64,000 nt of DNA from Berberis thunbergii (Eukaryota > Streptophyta > Magnoliopsida > Ranunculales > Berberidaceae). Both the position numbers and the translations under genes were made by a program. Below the pieces are notes generated by a model that made no database searches, was not told where the DNA came from, and saw only the letters and a list, made by a program, of their open reading frames with translations. This document shows, one piece after another, positions 47,970 through 59,186 of the stretch. The stretch's first letter is position 1; each line of letters begins with the position of its first letter. The DNA lies in assembly GCA_003290165.1 (NCBI GenBank), contig QNQO01006993.1, forward strand, positions 62,001 through 126,000. Direction: 5' to 3'.

Positions 47970-48715
47970 TAAATGTACAAACTTCACACTCATCAGCTCT
48001 TTTTATAAACTTAATTTTAAAATCAAAGGCTGAAAGAAGACCTTGCCACCTGGCGAAGATCTGTTTTGACACGAGATTTAAAACATCTTTTGTTAAAATC
48101 TCTTTGGCAGATTGACAATCAACTTGTAAAAGAAATTTTTGATTTGTTAAATCATCTTGAAATTTCATGATGCATAACACAATGGATAAAACTTCTTTCT
48201 TGATAGTAGTAGATACAAAATACGCTACTGGTTTTAGAGTGGATTGTTGTTTTTGAGTCAATTGAGTTCGAGTCAATTGATCTTGATGAACCTGATCTTG
48301 AACCAATTTTTCACCAATCTCATGTAACAACAAATTAGTATAGTTAGTTTGTTGGATAACTGTACTAATTCCTTTGAATGTATTCTCAACATTATGATCT
48401 TTAAATTGAGAAGCAAGAACATTGGTTCCAAGAGTGGAAAATTTAATTGCTTTAATGGTGGTAATATGGATTCTTTAACCGAATTGGTTTCTGTTGTAAG
48501 CCATTGTTTATAATTAGTTTTGATGACATTTATGCTAGGAAGATAATCATAAAATACCATTCTAAGAATGATAAGTTTTGTTTCATTTCTTCACAACAAT
48601 TATAAAATTGTTTTCCTAATTCTGTTATTTGATCTTCCGTGTTTTGATCATAAAACAGATCTTTTTTTTGTTGATTGTAGGGTTGGACAAATTCATTCTT
48701 CATCCAATCTTGCAA
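47926..48715 (-). pseudogene. Pararetrovirus-like (caulimovirid-type) RNase H fragment and preceding broken frames
   Basis: The minus strand from 48,333 to 47,926 reads TLKPVAYFVSTTIKKEVLSI, continues with the block IMKFQDDLTNQKFLLQVDC, and then SKQIFARWQGLLSAFDFKIK. This is the RNase H part of plant enzymatic polyproteins related to Caulimoviridae, as I know the family; the last block is especially typical. The usual downstream tail after the RNase H is replaced by unrelated residues. Two more frames on the same strand (48,560-48,273 and 48,715-48,530) are lysine- and leucine-rich and not identified. No reverse transcriptase catalytic block is present, so this is a 3' scrap of pol. It is an old, broken integrated copy or a related plant retroelement. 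Confidence 0.6.
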
Positions 48716-48717
48716 AG

Positions 48718-50160
48718 ATGAGTTCTTCTAACTCATCTTCTTCTCGACCCCCTCCTTTTACCAAACCCAAATCAAAATCCCAATATGCTATGTCGCCTTC
48801 TGCGTCTAAGCATCAACCCCATCTTTCTTATGCACTTTCCCTTTCTCAAAGGTTCACCCCGTTGAACAAAGAAGACGACGTTTCTACAAAAGAAATTACT
48901 GGATCAACAATGACCAGTTTCTCAAAGCCGCAGACTTCGACACCAAATCCATATATTCCAAAGGCTTGTTTAGAATATCTCTGTATTCTTGAGCCTTCTA
49001 TGTATGATTTGATCAAAGAGCCCCAACTCATCGCCAAGAATCTGTTTCCTCAACAACAACAATTTGAAGAAGCAGATACCTACAAATCCCAAGAATTCTA
49101 CGAGTTCATCCTTGTAGATTCAGACTCTGTTATAGTGACACATCACTATGACAAGACCAATTCAGAAAGGATTGCATTCTCCAAATGCCAGATCCTCAAA
49201 GTTCTCTTTGAAGCTGATAAGCTGATTGGAACCAGCTTCCCCACTACCATAAGAAGTTCTCAGTGAACTATGTTCCACAAACCTACAATTATCTTGACTA
49301 CAAATTAGCATGGTTAAGAGCGTTCTTCATTCAATCTCAGAACTGTGGCCATTCATGGTTTTTCTGTTCTGCCAAAACTTCTGACAAAAGACTGTTCCCT
49401 TATGGTTCCAGCATACATGTGGAGCTATTTCGGTCTAATCCAAGACATTCTTCCTCCTGCAGTTCAAGAAAGATGGAAGATCTTTTAATCTAAGTACCAG
49501 CTGCCAATTCCTCCAACTGAACAGGTTTTGTCACTCTGGCTTTTTATTAGATTTGGTTTGTCATGGATATTATGCTGGGATTATCACTGCTCAAATTATC
49601 CAAGACTTACCGTTCCAAACATGCCCCAAAGTGGTTCTGTCGCTGCTTCAAGGTCAAATGGTGGTCTCAATTCGACCACTCCAAAGTTACCAAAAAAGGA
49701 GTTTTCCGCTTCTTTTTCCAACAAAACACCTTCCCCTGTTCCCCAGGTGAATCCCATTGACCGTTTGACTGATGCCAAAGTTCTTCGCAACACATCCGGC
49801 AACAGTTCAAAGGCAAGCTTACAAATACTCAGCTTTTTGAGACACTCTCCAAGATCTGCTCTGAAGAGTCTGATGCAGAAGATGAACCAACAATACCTCT
49901 TGACAACGAGGATAACTGTTACAATGTCTTTTCTCCAATAGACTATTGGGTCCCTATCCATTATTTTCAAAGGCATTATCTGCCAGCATCACTACAAGAC
50001 AATCACCTTTCGGTCGCCTCTGGCCGACAGCATCTTCAAAAGCGTCACATGCGCTACTGTTCAATCAAATATTATTGCAACAACTGTTCCACATACCGAC
50101 AGTCACATGCAATGGTTCTGCAACGGACAAATAGTCCAACCTTATCCTTATTAATTGAAC
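48718..50160 (+). pseudogene. Pararetrovirus-like structural (gag/capsid-type) polyprotein fragment
   Basis: The plus strand from 48,718 reads MSSSNSSSSRPPPFTKPKSK and continues open to 49,266, with the block SMYDLIKEPQLIAKNLFPQ. After a frame change comes YVPQTYNYLDYKLAWLRAFF with a GHSWFF block (49,263-49,400). After another, FGLSWILCWDYHCSN (49,555-49,600) and FKVKWWSQFDHSK. This order (FP block, YxDYxxAW, HSWF, LSWIxxWDY, VKWWxQFD) is familiar from uncharacterised plant polyproteins associated with caulimovirid-like enzymatic polyproteins. At least three frame changes break it. It converges with the minus-strand RNase H piece, so the original order is rearranged. I give no restored reading. 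Confidence 0.55.
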
Positions 50161-50332
50161 ATCTCAATATTCAACCCTAAGAAGTTGAATTGGCACCGTT
50201 CGTTCTAAACAGATCAAAGATAGGATCTCTGTGTATTTCAATTTTATTTATTCAATTTGTTTGATTTCCTGCATATCATACTGTTATGTTATCTCTGTAT
50301 CTATCTTGTTCTTTGTTAGTAGTCCTAGGTAA

Positions 50333-50397
50333 ACTCGTTTTACATCCAACTATCTAGAAGTCACTAGATCTTTCTAGAGAACATCGATTGTCTTGGA
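50333..50397 (+). repeat. 65-bp direct repeat, right copy
   Basis: Second copy of the 47,905-47,969 segment, starting actcgttttacatccaac. It lies about 170 bp after the last recognisable structural frame. Confidence 0.8.
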
Positions 50398-50649
50398 CTG
50401 ATCATTAATAAAGAACTGTTAGAATTAAACTCTCGTCATCCAACTCTTACGAATTTCCAATTACCTTAAATTAGAACATCCCACCTTAACATGAAACTCA
50501 ACGACCTTTACCTGAATCTTTTACTTTGCACCAAGTACACTCTCCCCTTCGTTGCTTCAAACCTCAATACTGACTTGACCTCGGCAGGTTCTTCAGCAAG
50601 CAAGCAAATGTTACATGTATATCTACTTTGTGAAGTTACTTGCAAGTAC

Positions 50650-51454
50650 ATATTTGTGATACCCTTGTGTGGGCCGACCTGAGGGGAGGGTGAGGGAGAG
50701 GCCCGTGATGGCGAAGCCCAATAGACCTATGGATCTCAAGAGGGGTTGGAGGAGCTACCAATGGAAGATTATAGCTCCACATCGCCTAGGTGAGGGAAGG
50801 GATGTGTTATATATGTACGATGTTGGATCTACAAGTACTACACATTTTAAAGTCGTGTGGACCTTGGGTTCAAAGCAGACAATATAGTACTTTGTGGATC
50901 AGGTAATGACAGAATAGTATTAGAGCCGGACCTAGCTGGAAGTGTGCCAACGAGGACGTTGGGCTCCTTGAGAGGGGTGGAATGTGATACCTTTTTGTGG
51001 GCGGACCTGAGGGGGAGGGTGCGGGAGAGGCCGGTGATGGCGAAGCCCAATAGGCGAGCTGGACCTAGCCAGAAGTGTGCCAACGAGGATGTTGGGCTCC
51101 TTGAGAGGGGTGGACTTTGATACCCTTATGTGGGTAGACCTGAGGGGAGGGTGCGGGAGAGTCCCGTGATGACGAAACCCAATAGGCCCGTGGATCCCAA
51201 GAAGGGTTGGACGAGTTGGGGGAGGGTGCGGGAGAGGCCTGTGATGGCGAAGCCCAATAGGCCCGTGGATCCCAAAAGGGGTTGGATGAGCTACCAAGGA
51301 GAGATTATAGTCTCACGTCGCCTTGGTGAAGGAAGGGGATGTGTTATATATGTACGAGGTTGGATCTACAAAGTACTACACGTTTTTAAGCCGTGCGAGC
51401 CTTGGGCCCAAAGCGGACAATCTAATACTCTGTGGATCAGGTCGTGACAATATT
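50650..51454 (+). mobile_element. TRIM with three LTR copies and 5-bp target duplication
   Basis: The element starts TGTGATACCCTTGTGTGGG at 50,655 and ends GTCGTGACA at 51,449, flanked by perfect atatt duplications (50,650-50,654 and 51,450-51,454). LTR 1 is 50,655-50,911, followed by agtattagagccgg (tRNA-Met-type primer site, diverged). A second, partial LTR starts at 50,983. A second interior (agctggacctagcc) begins near 51,057, and a third LTR with an internal partial duplication ends the element. No coding capacity: the arginine- and proline-rich frames here are a by-product of GC-rich LTR sequence. Same family as 37,053-37,605. Confidence 0.8.
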
Positions 51455-52784
51455 CTTGGTTAGGAGCAACAATTATTCATTGTTTACAACAAAAGTTAAG
51501 AGGTTCTCTAATGCATTATAAATAAAGTGGCATCTTGCCATCTTATTAATAGGCAAGCATGTGCTAGTATTGTTCATTTCGTAGAAGGCATTCAATGCAT
51601 AATGATCAATTCAGCGCAACACTATGACCAGAAAACACTATAGCACTAAAAACTTTCTCCCCATCTTACAAAGAAATATTTGATGACTTGAGTTTCATCA
51701 CCATTGAACCTGATATTTAGAAAAGCAAGCAAGGAGTTTTAGTATTCAACAAATTATTGTGGATATTTTGTCTAATACTGGGATGCTGGTGTTAGCTGTA
51801 ACATGGGACGGGAGGAGGGAGAGAGGGGAAAACAAGGGTTGAATTCTTTGCAATGAACCCCCTGCTATTTTGCTAAATTAAGCTTTTAAAAAATAAAAAT
51901 TTCGGGTCACTGACTTTTTTTTATTTATTTAATTGATGCTTGAAGGCTACAATGCATTCTTCAAAGTGTAATTAAAACAATGCCAAAAGGCTAAATCATG
52001 GTTGCTACCTAGCATCCATGTACATCGTGTTTTTGCTCTAGTCCATCTCCAACTACATTCTATTTAGGTATCTATTGAGTTATTTGTAACCAAAAATCCC
52101 TAATATGAGGATCTTATCCACTATAAAGTCCCAAGATAGGGTTTTCTTTGATTTTGGGTATGGTGGCAATTGATATGGTGAGGAGAAGTGTTATAGTTTG
52201 TTATCGAAAAAAAATCAATAAATAAATATTGTTCAAGTTTTTAATGTAAATTAACGCCACAGTTGCTGATTGATTTTCATCCTCAGTAGGAATTTACTTA
52301 GTTAATATTTGAGAATCGACTAATAATACACATCTATTTTTTAATCATTGTGTTATAATTTTGCTTGAACATGACCAACCACTCACCTACCTTATACGAT
52401 CTGGTGTTCCCAACAATTTTCAAAAAACAAACTAAAGTACCCAAGCAATTTACTTGAGTGAGCAAAGCAATATAAGATTAGTGGTTGGAAGTGGGCGAAA
52501 ATGGTGGGTGCACAAACAATCTCAGTGTTTCGGATCTAAATGAACATCAATAGCGGTTTGTTTGTTTAAACCCATGATTGTGATTTTGTTTTTTGAGGTA
52601 ATTTCGATAAGTTGATTATAAGAAATATTTCATTGTATATAAAAAAAAAGTAAAATTTTCAGTTGTAACTCTGAATTTATCAATATAATTTAACCATTTT
52701 AAACTTTTACATATCACATAAAGAGTACCAAAAGACTCATAATGTCATACAAACTACATATTGCACAAGAATCACTTATATCAC
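51455..52784. other. AT-rich intergenic stretch, nothing recognised
   Basis: No open frame of note and no repeat structure that I can see. It is the host flank on the low-coordinate side of element E. Confidence 0.5.
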
Positions 52785-53461
52785 TTATGTAGTCATTTTT
52801 TGCTCCCTGTTCCGATCTGGTTCCTGGTGACATGTTGACCTACACAAGAAGCACACGTGAGCCATGGACCACTGTTGTGGTAGCCGATGACACTCCGATG
52901 CTAAAGTCAGACAGGGCTCTGAGGAAGGTGTAATGTTGTAATAGAGAATTTGTAGCTGTAGCTTACCAACCTCATGTCTTATTTATAGTACAAGGAGTCC
53001 TGGTTTAACCAGGCCATCGTAGGTGTAGATTAGGAATGAGATATTTGTGGAGATCACTCTCTAATTAGGAGTCGTGTTTGTAGGAGGGAAGTTCCATGTT
53101 AGCTCTACACTCCTAGATATGTGGGAGATACTTCCCAATCCTTCCGTAGAAAAGAGTTTCCCGATGTGGAAGATACTTTGGTGTTTGCTTCTTAGTTGGG
53201 AACAAAGAGCAGTTGTGGTTGCTAGTCCGAAGTAGATCCTCGAGATACTCGCCTAAGGAAGTCTTACGGGTATGAGGACAGCTATGAGACGTGTGGGTCT
53301 AGCGTGCTGTGAGAGTCCGGGTCCACCTGGCAAACTGAATTAAATGGGCTTAGAACTGCTTGAACCTATTCAGTGTTGGGCTGATACTGGTGCTCGTATT
53401 TCCTCGAGATGATCACAACACGTGTATGGCTCAAGAGTGTGACAATTTTTATGTATCATCA
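52785..53461 (-). mobile_element. 3' LTR of element E (677 bp)
   Basis: On the minus strand it starts TGATGATACATAAAAATTGT at 53,461 and ends ...GACTACATAA at 52,785, one base from the ACATCA end of its relatives. A TATAAATA box is at 52,980-52,987 (minus). It is the inverted counterpart of 18,025-18,711; matching blocks include ctaatctatgcctacgatgg in A and its complement near 53,010 here. Confidence 0.85.
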
Positions 53462-53480
53462 GCTACTCCCCCAAGTTAGT
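53462..53480 (-). promoter_or_regulatory. Polypurine tract of element E
   Basis: The minus strand reads cactaacttgggggagtagc directly before the LTR start TGATGATAC. This shows that the LTR is the 3' one and that element E is read on the minus strand, with its body at higher coordinates. Confidence 0.75.
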
Positions 53481-53787
53481 GGGTCATCACATTGATTCGC
53501 TAAGTCATCTCTTGAAGGCATGCGCTGCTCATGATGATTGAACCTGAATCGTTGCTTGAGCCGCAGACCACATTAATAGCATGTGCGTCAGTTCAGCGAA
53601 AAAGAGGTGGGAATCCATTCTCTATTTAGGTCATCTGCAATGCAGAGTTTGATTCTTCTACTTTGTTCACTTTTGAAGATATTGTTTTGAAAAGATCATT
53701 CGCCTTCTTCATGGCTCAAGAAGCATTTTTGATGATGTTGTTTTGGTTGAGGCCCTGAAATTTTTTGAAGATGGGTTATTGTCCAAA

Positions 53788-56244
53788 CCCGATGTAATAT
53801 CTGTGTTTTAAAAATATATATATATTTGGTCAGGGGTGTACTCAGTAGAGGTGGTGGGGGCACATAGCCACCCACCCTTTAAGAGACAACCCTCCCCCTT
53901 TTCTTTATTCTCCTTTTTTTTTTCTTCAGTGCGAGTTTTCTCTAGCAGCGACGCTGTTCGCCGGGTTCGTTCGAGGAGATCGAACGATTCCTTCGTGGAA
54001 TCTCGCCCATTGTCCTTCATTTCTTCCCCTCTTCGTTTCTCTTTTGGTTTTTTACAAAAAAAAATAATAAAAAAAATCAGTTTTCACATTTGAGTTTGGT
54101 GTTGGATTTCTTTGATCGGTTTTCGTAGCTCCGATCAGTCGTTGAGAGGCCTTGGTGGCGTCATTTGGAGCCCTTAGACACCACATGCAAGGGTGGTTTT
54201 GGTGTTGGCCGGATTTTTCAAAAAAATCAGGGTGCATGTTCGTTTTCAGAGTTCTTCAGCGTGAATCTGAACTTTGGGTGTGTGGGTGAGCCGCACATTC
54301 ATAACTCTGAGTGTTCTTAGACCTATTTCCGGCCTGTTGTGCGGTTTGGAGGCGATCAAACCGGAGTAGGGAGGGTTTCAACGCATTTTCGCCAAACTTT
54401 GGGTTTCGGCGGGGTGTTTGCCGAATTTTTATTGCCTGTAAAATTTTCTTTTAGTCACGCGCCACTGGTAATTTATTTATTTTTCTAGTTTCGGCTAGTT
54501 TGCTCACCTTCGAGTCCGCCTTACAGTTTTAGAAATTTTCGTGGTCCCGCATTCGTTGTTTGCGAGTTAGGAGCTTCAATTTGTAGGAATTGGGTTCTGA
54601 AAACCCATTCTACTCAGGTGAGTGGAATTATAATATTTATTTTGAGAAATAATGATTTGAAATCCTGAATTTAATTTTTACATTATACTGTCGATTGTGT
54701 ATAATTAAATCCCAAATCCGAAATTCGTGGTTTTCAAATATTTTGATGATTGTGTTGGTTATTTGTGAATGAATTATGTATTGGGTTTCCTGAAAGTATG
54801 ATCTACTTGAATGAAATCGAATAGTGAATGAATTTTGGGTGTGATTAAGCTTTGGTGTAATGACGTTGGACTTGTATGCTTTGTTTCGAGTTGCATAGTA
54901 TGTCATGTTTTACCGTGGATTGCCGAGTCTTGAGCATGTATGATAATCGACTCGAATAAATTATTCGTGGTGAATTGGGTCATGTTGGAACCCTGGCATA
55001 GTCGTGGTTTTATAAAAATTGCCGAATTGATTATGATTGCACGTCTGTTACCTTTGATTATGTACAGACTCGTCATTTGTGCATGTGGATATTCGTATAG
55101 TGTATTTACCCCGCTATAATGCCTGTTGTGCCGATGCTTAGGACATTGCTCGCATCGTGAGTTGGATGGTGCTCGAGATGACTTCGCACCAGACAATGTG
55201 GACGCTATTGCATGTGGCAAGCTTGCTGAGGTGCGATGAGTTCCCGCACGCACTTGCCACTATAGAGTGCAGTTAAGAACGGAGTCCCGGAGGACGTGCT
55301 TTGGAGATTACTCGCTTTCCTCCCAGCGCGCTTGAGTTTGATTGTGTTAGGTGGTCGTGTTAGGCCAGTCGTTCGGGATGTTTGAGTTTGTATCCTGGCA
55401 GATAGCACCCCATTAGGATACAAACAAGCCCGAAGTGGTCATTGGTGCACGTTGTGGGATGTGTCTGGGTGAGACACATTCGTAGGGTATGCGGATTACC
55501 TACGATATGAGACACTTATACAGAATTTTACAGAATTTTTTGTTTCGACTTGATTGCTATACCTAGGAGACTAGGAAGAACTATGAGATTGTCTTTATTT
55601 TCATCGCTTGATATTTACCATATTTGAATCACGTGTAATGATCGGCATATATCGTAAACTTGTAGTTATTGTTGAATCTGAAATGCTTGTGTTGTTGCTT
55701 GAACTTAGAAATATTATGTTTAGAGATACGGTGTGATTTAGACTTTAGAATTTGTTACTTATCCTTTATTGTCTGGCATGAATTTTCCTAGTATAGTATT
55801 CTATTATTTGTATTAAGTTTCGCTCGCATCTGCTAGCTTTGTGTTTTGCTGACCCCGCAAGGGGTGTGCTTCTATTGGAGTGCAGGTAGTGTTGGCGTTC
55901 TTGATGATCGTGGCACGTAGGCCTCATTTTCCATTGTAGGCGTGTTTTGTGTTGTTTGGTCGTGTCTACCCAGTACGGGTATGTTTGCTTCCTTTGTGTT
56001 ATCAGGTGTACTATATTGTTATACTAGATGCTTGTATATTGGTTTTATCGCTATGACTCTGGCGGGGCGAATCAAATATATTGATTTGTTCAAAATTTTA
56101 TCGTAGTTTTTATTTTCGTTTCATTCTCGTATCAAGAATGTGTTATATATGATGTTGTGGTCGGTTACGATCTGCCTGTGTTATGGGTTAGTTCACGCAT
56201 CGGCACGCTACGATTCCCGTGGCGGGTCGAGGCGTGACACCCGA
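53788..56244. mobile_element. Solo LTR, 2,447 bp, with 5-bp target duplication
   Basis: The insertion runs from TGTAATATCTGTG (53,793) to GGCGTGACA (56,239), TG...CA ends, between cccga at 53,788-53,792 and cccga at 56,240-56,244. Comparison with element A (antisense region near 17,700) shows the flanks were once continuous, so this is an insertion into E. There is no PBS or coding sequence, as expected of an LTR left by recombination between two LTRs. The length and the ggcgggtcgaggcgtgaca end resemble long LTRs of Tekay/Del-type chromoviruses, a tentative assignment. The orientation is uncertain, probably plus from the end sequence. Confidence 0.85.
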
Positions 56245-56245
56245 T

Positions 56246-58670
56246 CTTGTCTAAATCTGTACAAAGTTTGGGGTTTTTAAAGACCTGCCATTATATCTCC
56301 TAACGGACGACCAAACGCATGTGTCACCTCCTGCTGGTTTCATCTATTTACATCGTGAAGATGCTCCAAACTGGAGTGCATTTTTTGGTACTAGACGTGA
56401 TTTGGGAGTTCTTGGATCTCTTAGGGATTCTTTCGACTCAGTTGGGCCTAATGGATATAAGATCATCCTCATGATTCTGCTCAGTGCCAAGGAAGCTGGT
56501 GTTAGCCGTGACTCCGCTGGTGATCCAGTTGTTGACCTCTCATTGGTTGAAGAGTAATGTTATCTGTAAGATGAAGTCACCGAAGTGCTTCGGTAAACTG
56601 CCTGATGATTTCAAGTTATGGCAGAAGTACTGCTTCTTGGCTCCAGCGGATTCGAAGTATTTCTGGTGCAGGGTCGTTCGCTCGAGCGATAGTTTCAGAC
56701 CGCTCCGTAAGTTCAATCATTTTCTCGTGATTTTGATATGCTTGGTAGCAAGCCAACTACTCATTACTTGTGTTCCCTTGCATGAAGGTATTCTACCACT
56801 CCTCTCACCTTAGATGAACAAAACACCATGGAGACGTTCTGTGTCATACCGCAAAGGAAGGCAGTCAATGTCATAAGAGTTTCCAACTTCATCCGTAGTG
56901 GGCGGTGAGACAACTAGCATGTTGCCCCCATTTTGAATCATGAGTCGCACATTAAGTTGGAAGATATGGCCTCTTCTAGGAAGTGGAAGGCTGCTGGGGC
57001 CAAAGTTCATGTTCTGTCCAATGTGGAGGAGCCGTCTGAGACGTTTGCTTCCTTCATATGGAAGAAAGCTCGCATTAGAGTTGGGCCATCTTATGGCAAG
57101 AATCGCTCCAGTGAGAAAGGAGTGTGAACCTGCTGAGCCTATTGAGGCGGATATTGGCATTTCCATCTTGGAGAAAGATTACCTACAGTTGGCAGGAGTC
57201 ATGGCAGGTTTGAACCTTAGTGACGCGCAGGTCAAGGCTCTGAATGACTGTCTGGTGCGGGTCGCAATGGCAGCTTTCGCTGGTGCTGATTCACGTGGGA
57301 CCATTGCTGTTGGAGGTTCTTATGAAGATTTGCCTGAGGTGGTTGAATTTGATCGCCCTACTGTTGATTCGCCTGAAGGTGGCCGCGGTACTGGCCGTGT
57401 CTCTTGTAGTCCGCATTGCTCACCATCTCATTCTAGGCCGCAGTTGGAAGTGTTGGAGGGTCCTTTGGATAATTCGCTCCCTCCGGATCCCATTGAGTCG
57501 TCTCGCAATAAAGGTTCAGTTGTTCTTGACAAATGAAAGGCCACAGAGGAGAGTCTAAGGACAATGGCGACCATGAAGGGTGGCGCTGGCGTAGTTCCTA
57601 ATCAGGGAAGGTTTCACCCAGATGCACAAATAAACCTGTTTGCACCTAACTTGGTGAAAATGAGCTTACAAGTCTGGCATCAAGAGGTGGATGTAGAGTA
57701 AGCTTCGAAGAAACACATAAGTAGGCTCCACAGCTGGTTGATGGATCATGCTCCGAAACCCGAAAATGATACGTTGGAATGATGCATGGATAAGGGTCTG
57801 AAGTACCTTATGTTGGGTATGTCTCATATGAGCCACGCGGCCGTTGCTGGAATGGAAGTCGAGGCAGCTCATGTGAGAGTTTAAACCTTGGAGCGTGTCT
57901 TCTCTCACATGCAGTTGTTGTATTCGAATGCCCTCCGTGAAATCGAGCGACTTAAGAAGCAGGTTGAGGATAAGTGGTTGGATCAGTCAACTGTGGCCGC
58001 TGAGCTCAGGGGTGTTTGTCTGAAGGACATTGAGCGTAATCTAACGGAGGCGGTGTCTGAAAGGGACAGACTCAGGCAGGAGTTGAATCGAACCCCCGAG
58101 AAGTCGAGGTTGCACATGATGTTGCGGCTAAGGCGTGTTTTGAGCTGCAATTTTTTGCTGAAGAGTGTTTCGAAGGAAACTGAATGGGTTGCTGAGAATC
58201 AATGATTGGGATCCGATGTGGAGTTCTACGCCCATGAGGTGAGAAAGGTTGAGGACTAGCTTGAATTGGAGTGGCATGAGTTTGTGCTGTGAAAAGCAAT
58301 CTAGCCACAATGCAGTCTCAGGTTGACACGCTAACTGGCAAGGAGCGCGAACGTGTTGACGCGAAGGTGCGAGAGGAAGGGCTTTTCAGGAGCAAGGCAA
58401 ATGTGAGTTTCATTGGGTTGTACATGGTCGGCTGGAGCTGTTGGCACTAATGAAAGAGGAGCGTTCGGAGTGGGAACTTGGTCGGTATAAAAAGATGTCA
58501 TATGTTGATTTGTCTGTTGCCTTTGCATCATTGGATGAGGAAGACAATGTTGGCCTTGATACACAGACTGCGGCGCGTGTGGATGCTATCCCTGCTTATC
58601 TTCCACTAGGCTTAGTTATTCGGTTTCTCTACCTTCTCCTGGTAGGGAGTGACCTTGGTGTGATGGCACC
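56246..58670 (+). pseudogene. Antisense extra ORF of element E (Transposase_28-like, coiled-coil C-terminus)
   Basis: This lies on the plus strand, antisense to element E. The N-terminal exon reads FIYLHREDAPNWSAFFGTRR, then SVGPNGYKIILMILLSAKEA (56,440-56,500) and, after a frame change, PKCFGKLPDDFKLWQKYCFL up to a gtaagttc donor at 56,707. The acceptor that element A has (ttctgcag) is changed here to ttgcatg, so splicing may be lost. A second part starts MASSRKWKAAGAKVHVLSNV near 56,967. Coiled-coil-like sequence follows at 57,890-58,200 (NALREIERLKKQVEDKWLDQ). The C-terminus has ERSEWELGRYKKMSYVDLSV (58,460-58,520). Stops near 57,783 and 58,203 break it. The 2.45-kb solo LTR sits just upstream, between this ORF and its likely promoter side. 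Same family as the minus-strand ORF of A. Confidence 0.6.
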
Positions 58671-59186
58671 CCTTTTATTTTTAACCGTTAATGAAAATAA
58701 TTTTATTAGTAATGTGTTTGTTGTCTCTATGGTATGTTTTTTTTTGGCTTGTCATCATGCTTAGGTTGGTTGAGTCAATAGGATGCTTGACTAGTCTGTC
58801 TGTGATAGAAAGCTTGACCCTTTGTATTGTGAACGACTCGAGGTCGTTGTTGCGTAGGCATGTTCAATAGTGGGCATGTTGTGCATAGTTTAGCTGGGGG
58901 TTGCCCGCGCTATGTCTTGTTCCCAAGGTAAGTTGGTTAAGGCTTATCCTGTTTGTCCGACCGGTCGCCTGCAGTTGCAGCTAAGAGCGAGTCACAATTG
59001 TCAAGAGCATGTGTCAGAGTGTTCGTGCAGAGTCAAGCGCCATAAGCTTGGGTTGGCATCCTAAATAGCTTTTATCTTTGCACTGGCCGTACGATCTTTG
59101 TATCAGCGCGAATGGCCTTTGCAAATATTAGGATGTCATTTTGTTTGAACATGAAAGCGTTCATTCGGCTAGATTCATGTTTGGCA
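58671..59186. other. Noncoding linker of element E
   Basis: Counterpart in inverted orientation of about 14,860-15,280 in element A; both include a block with tgactagtctgtc-type and ttgaccctttg-type sequence. No coding capacity seen. Confidence 0.5.

Noticed and set aside
50669..51447. Arginine- and proline-rich proteins on both strands
   Set aside because: They fall in the GC-rich LTRs of a TRIM; the same peptide repeats with each LTR copy and in other frames.
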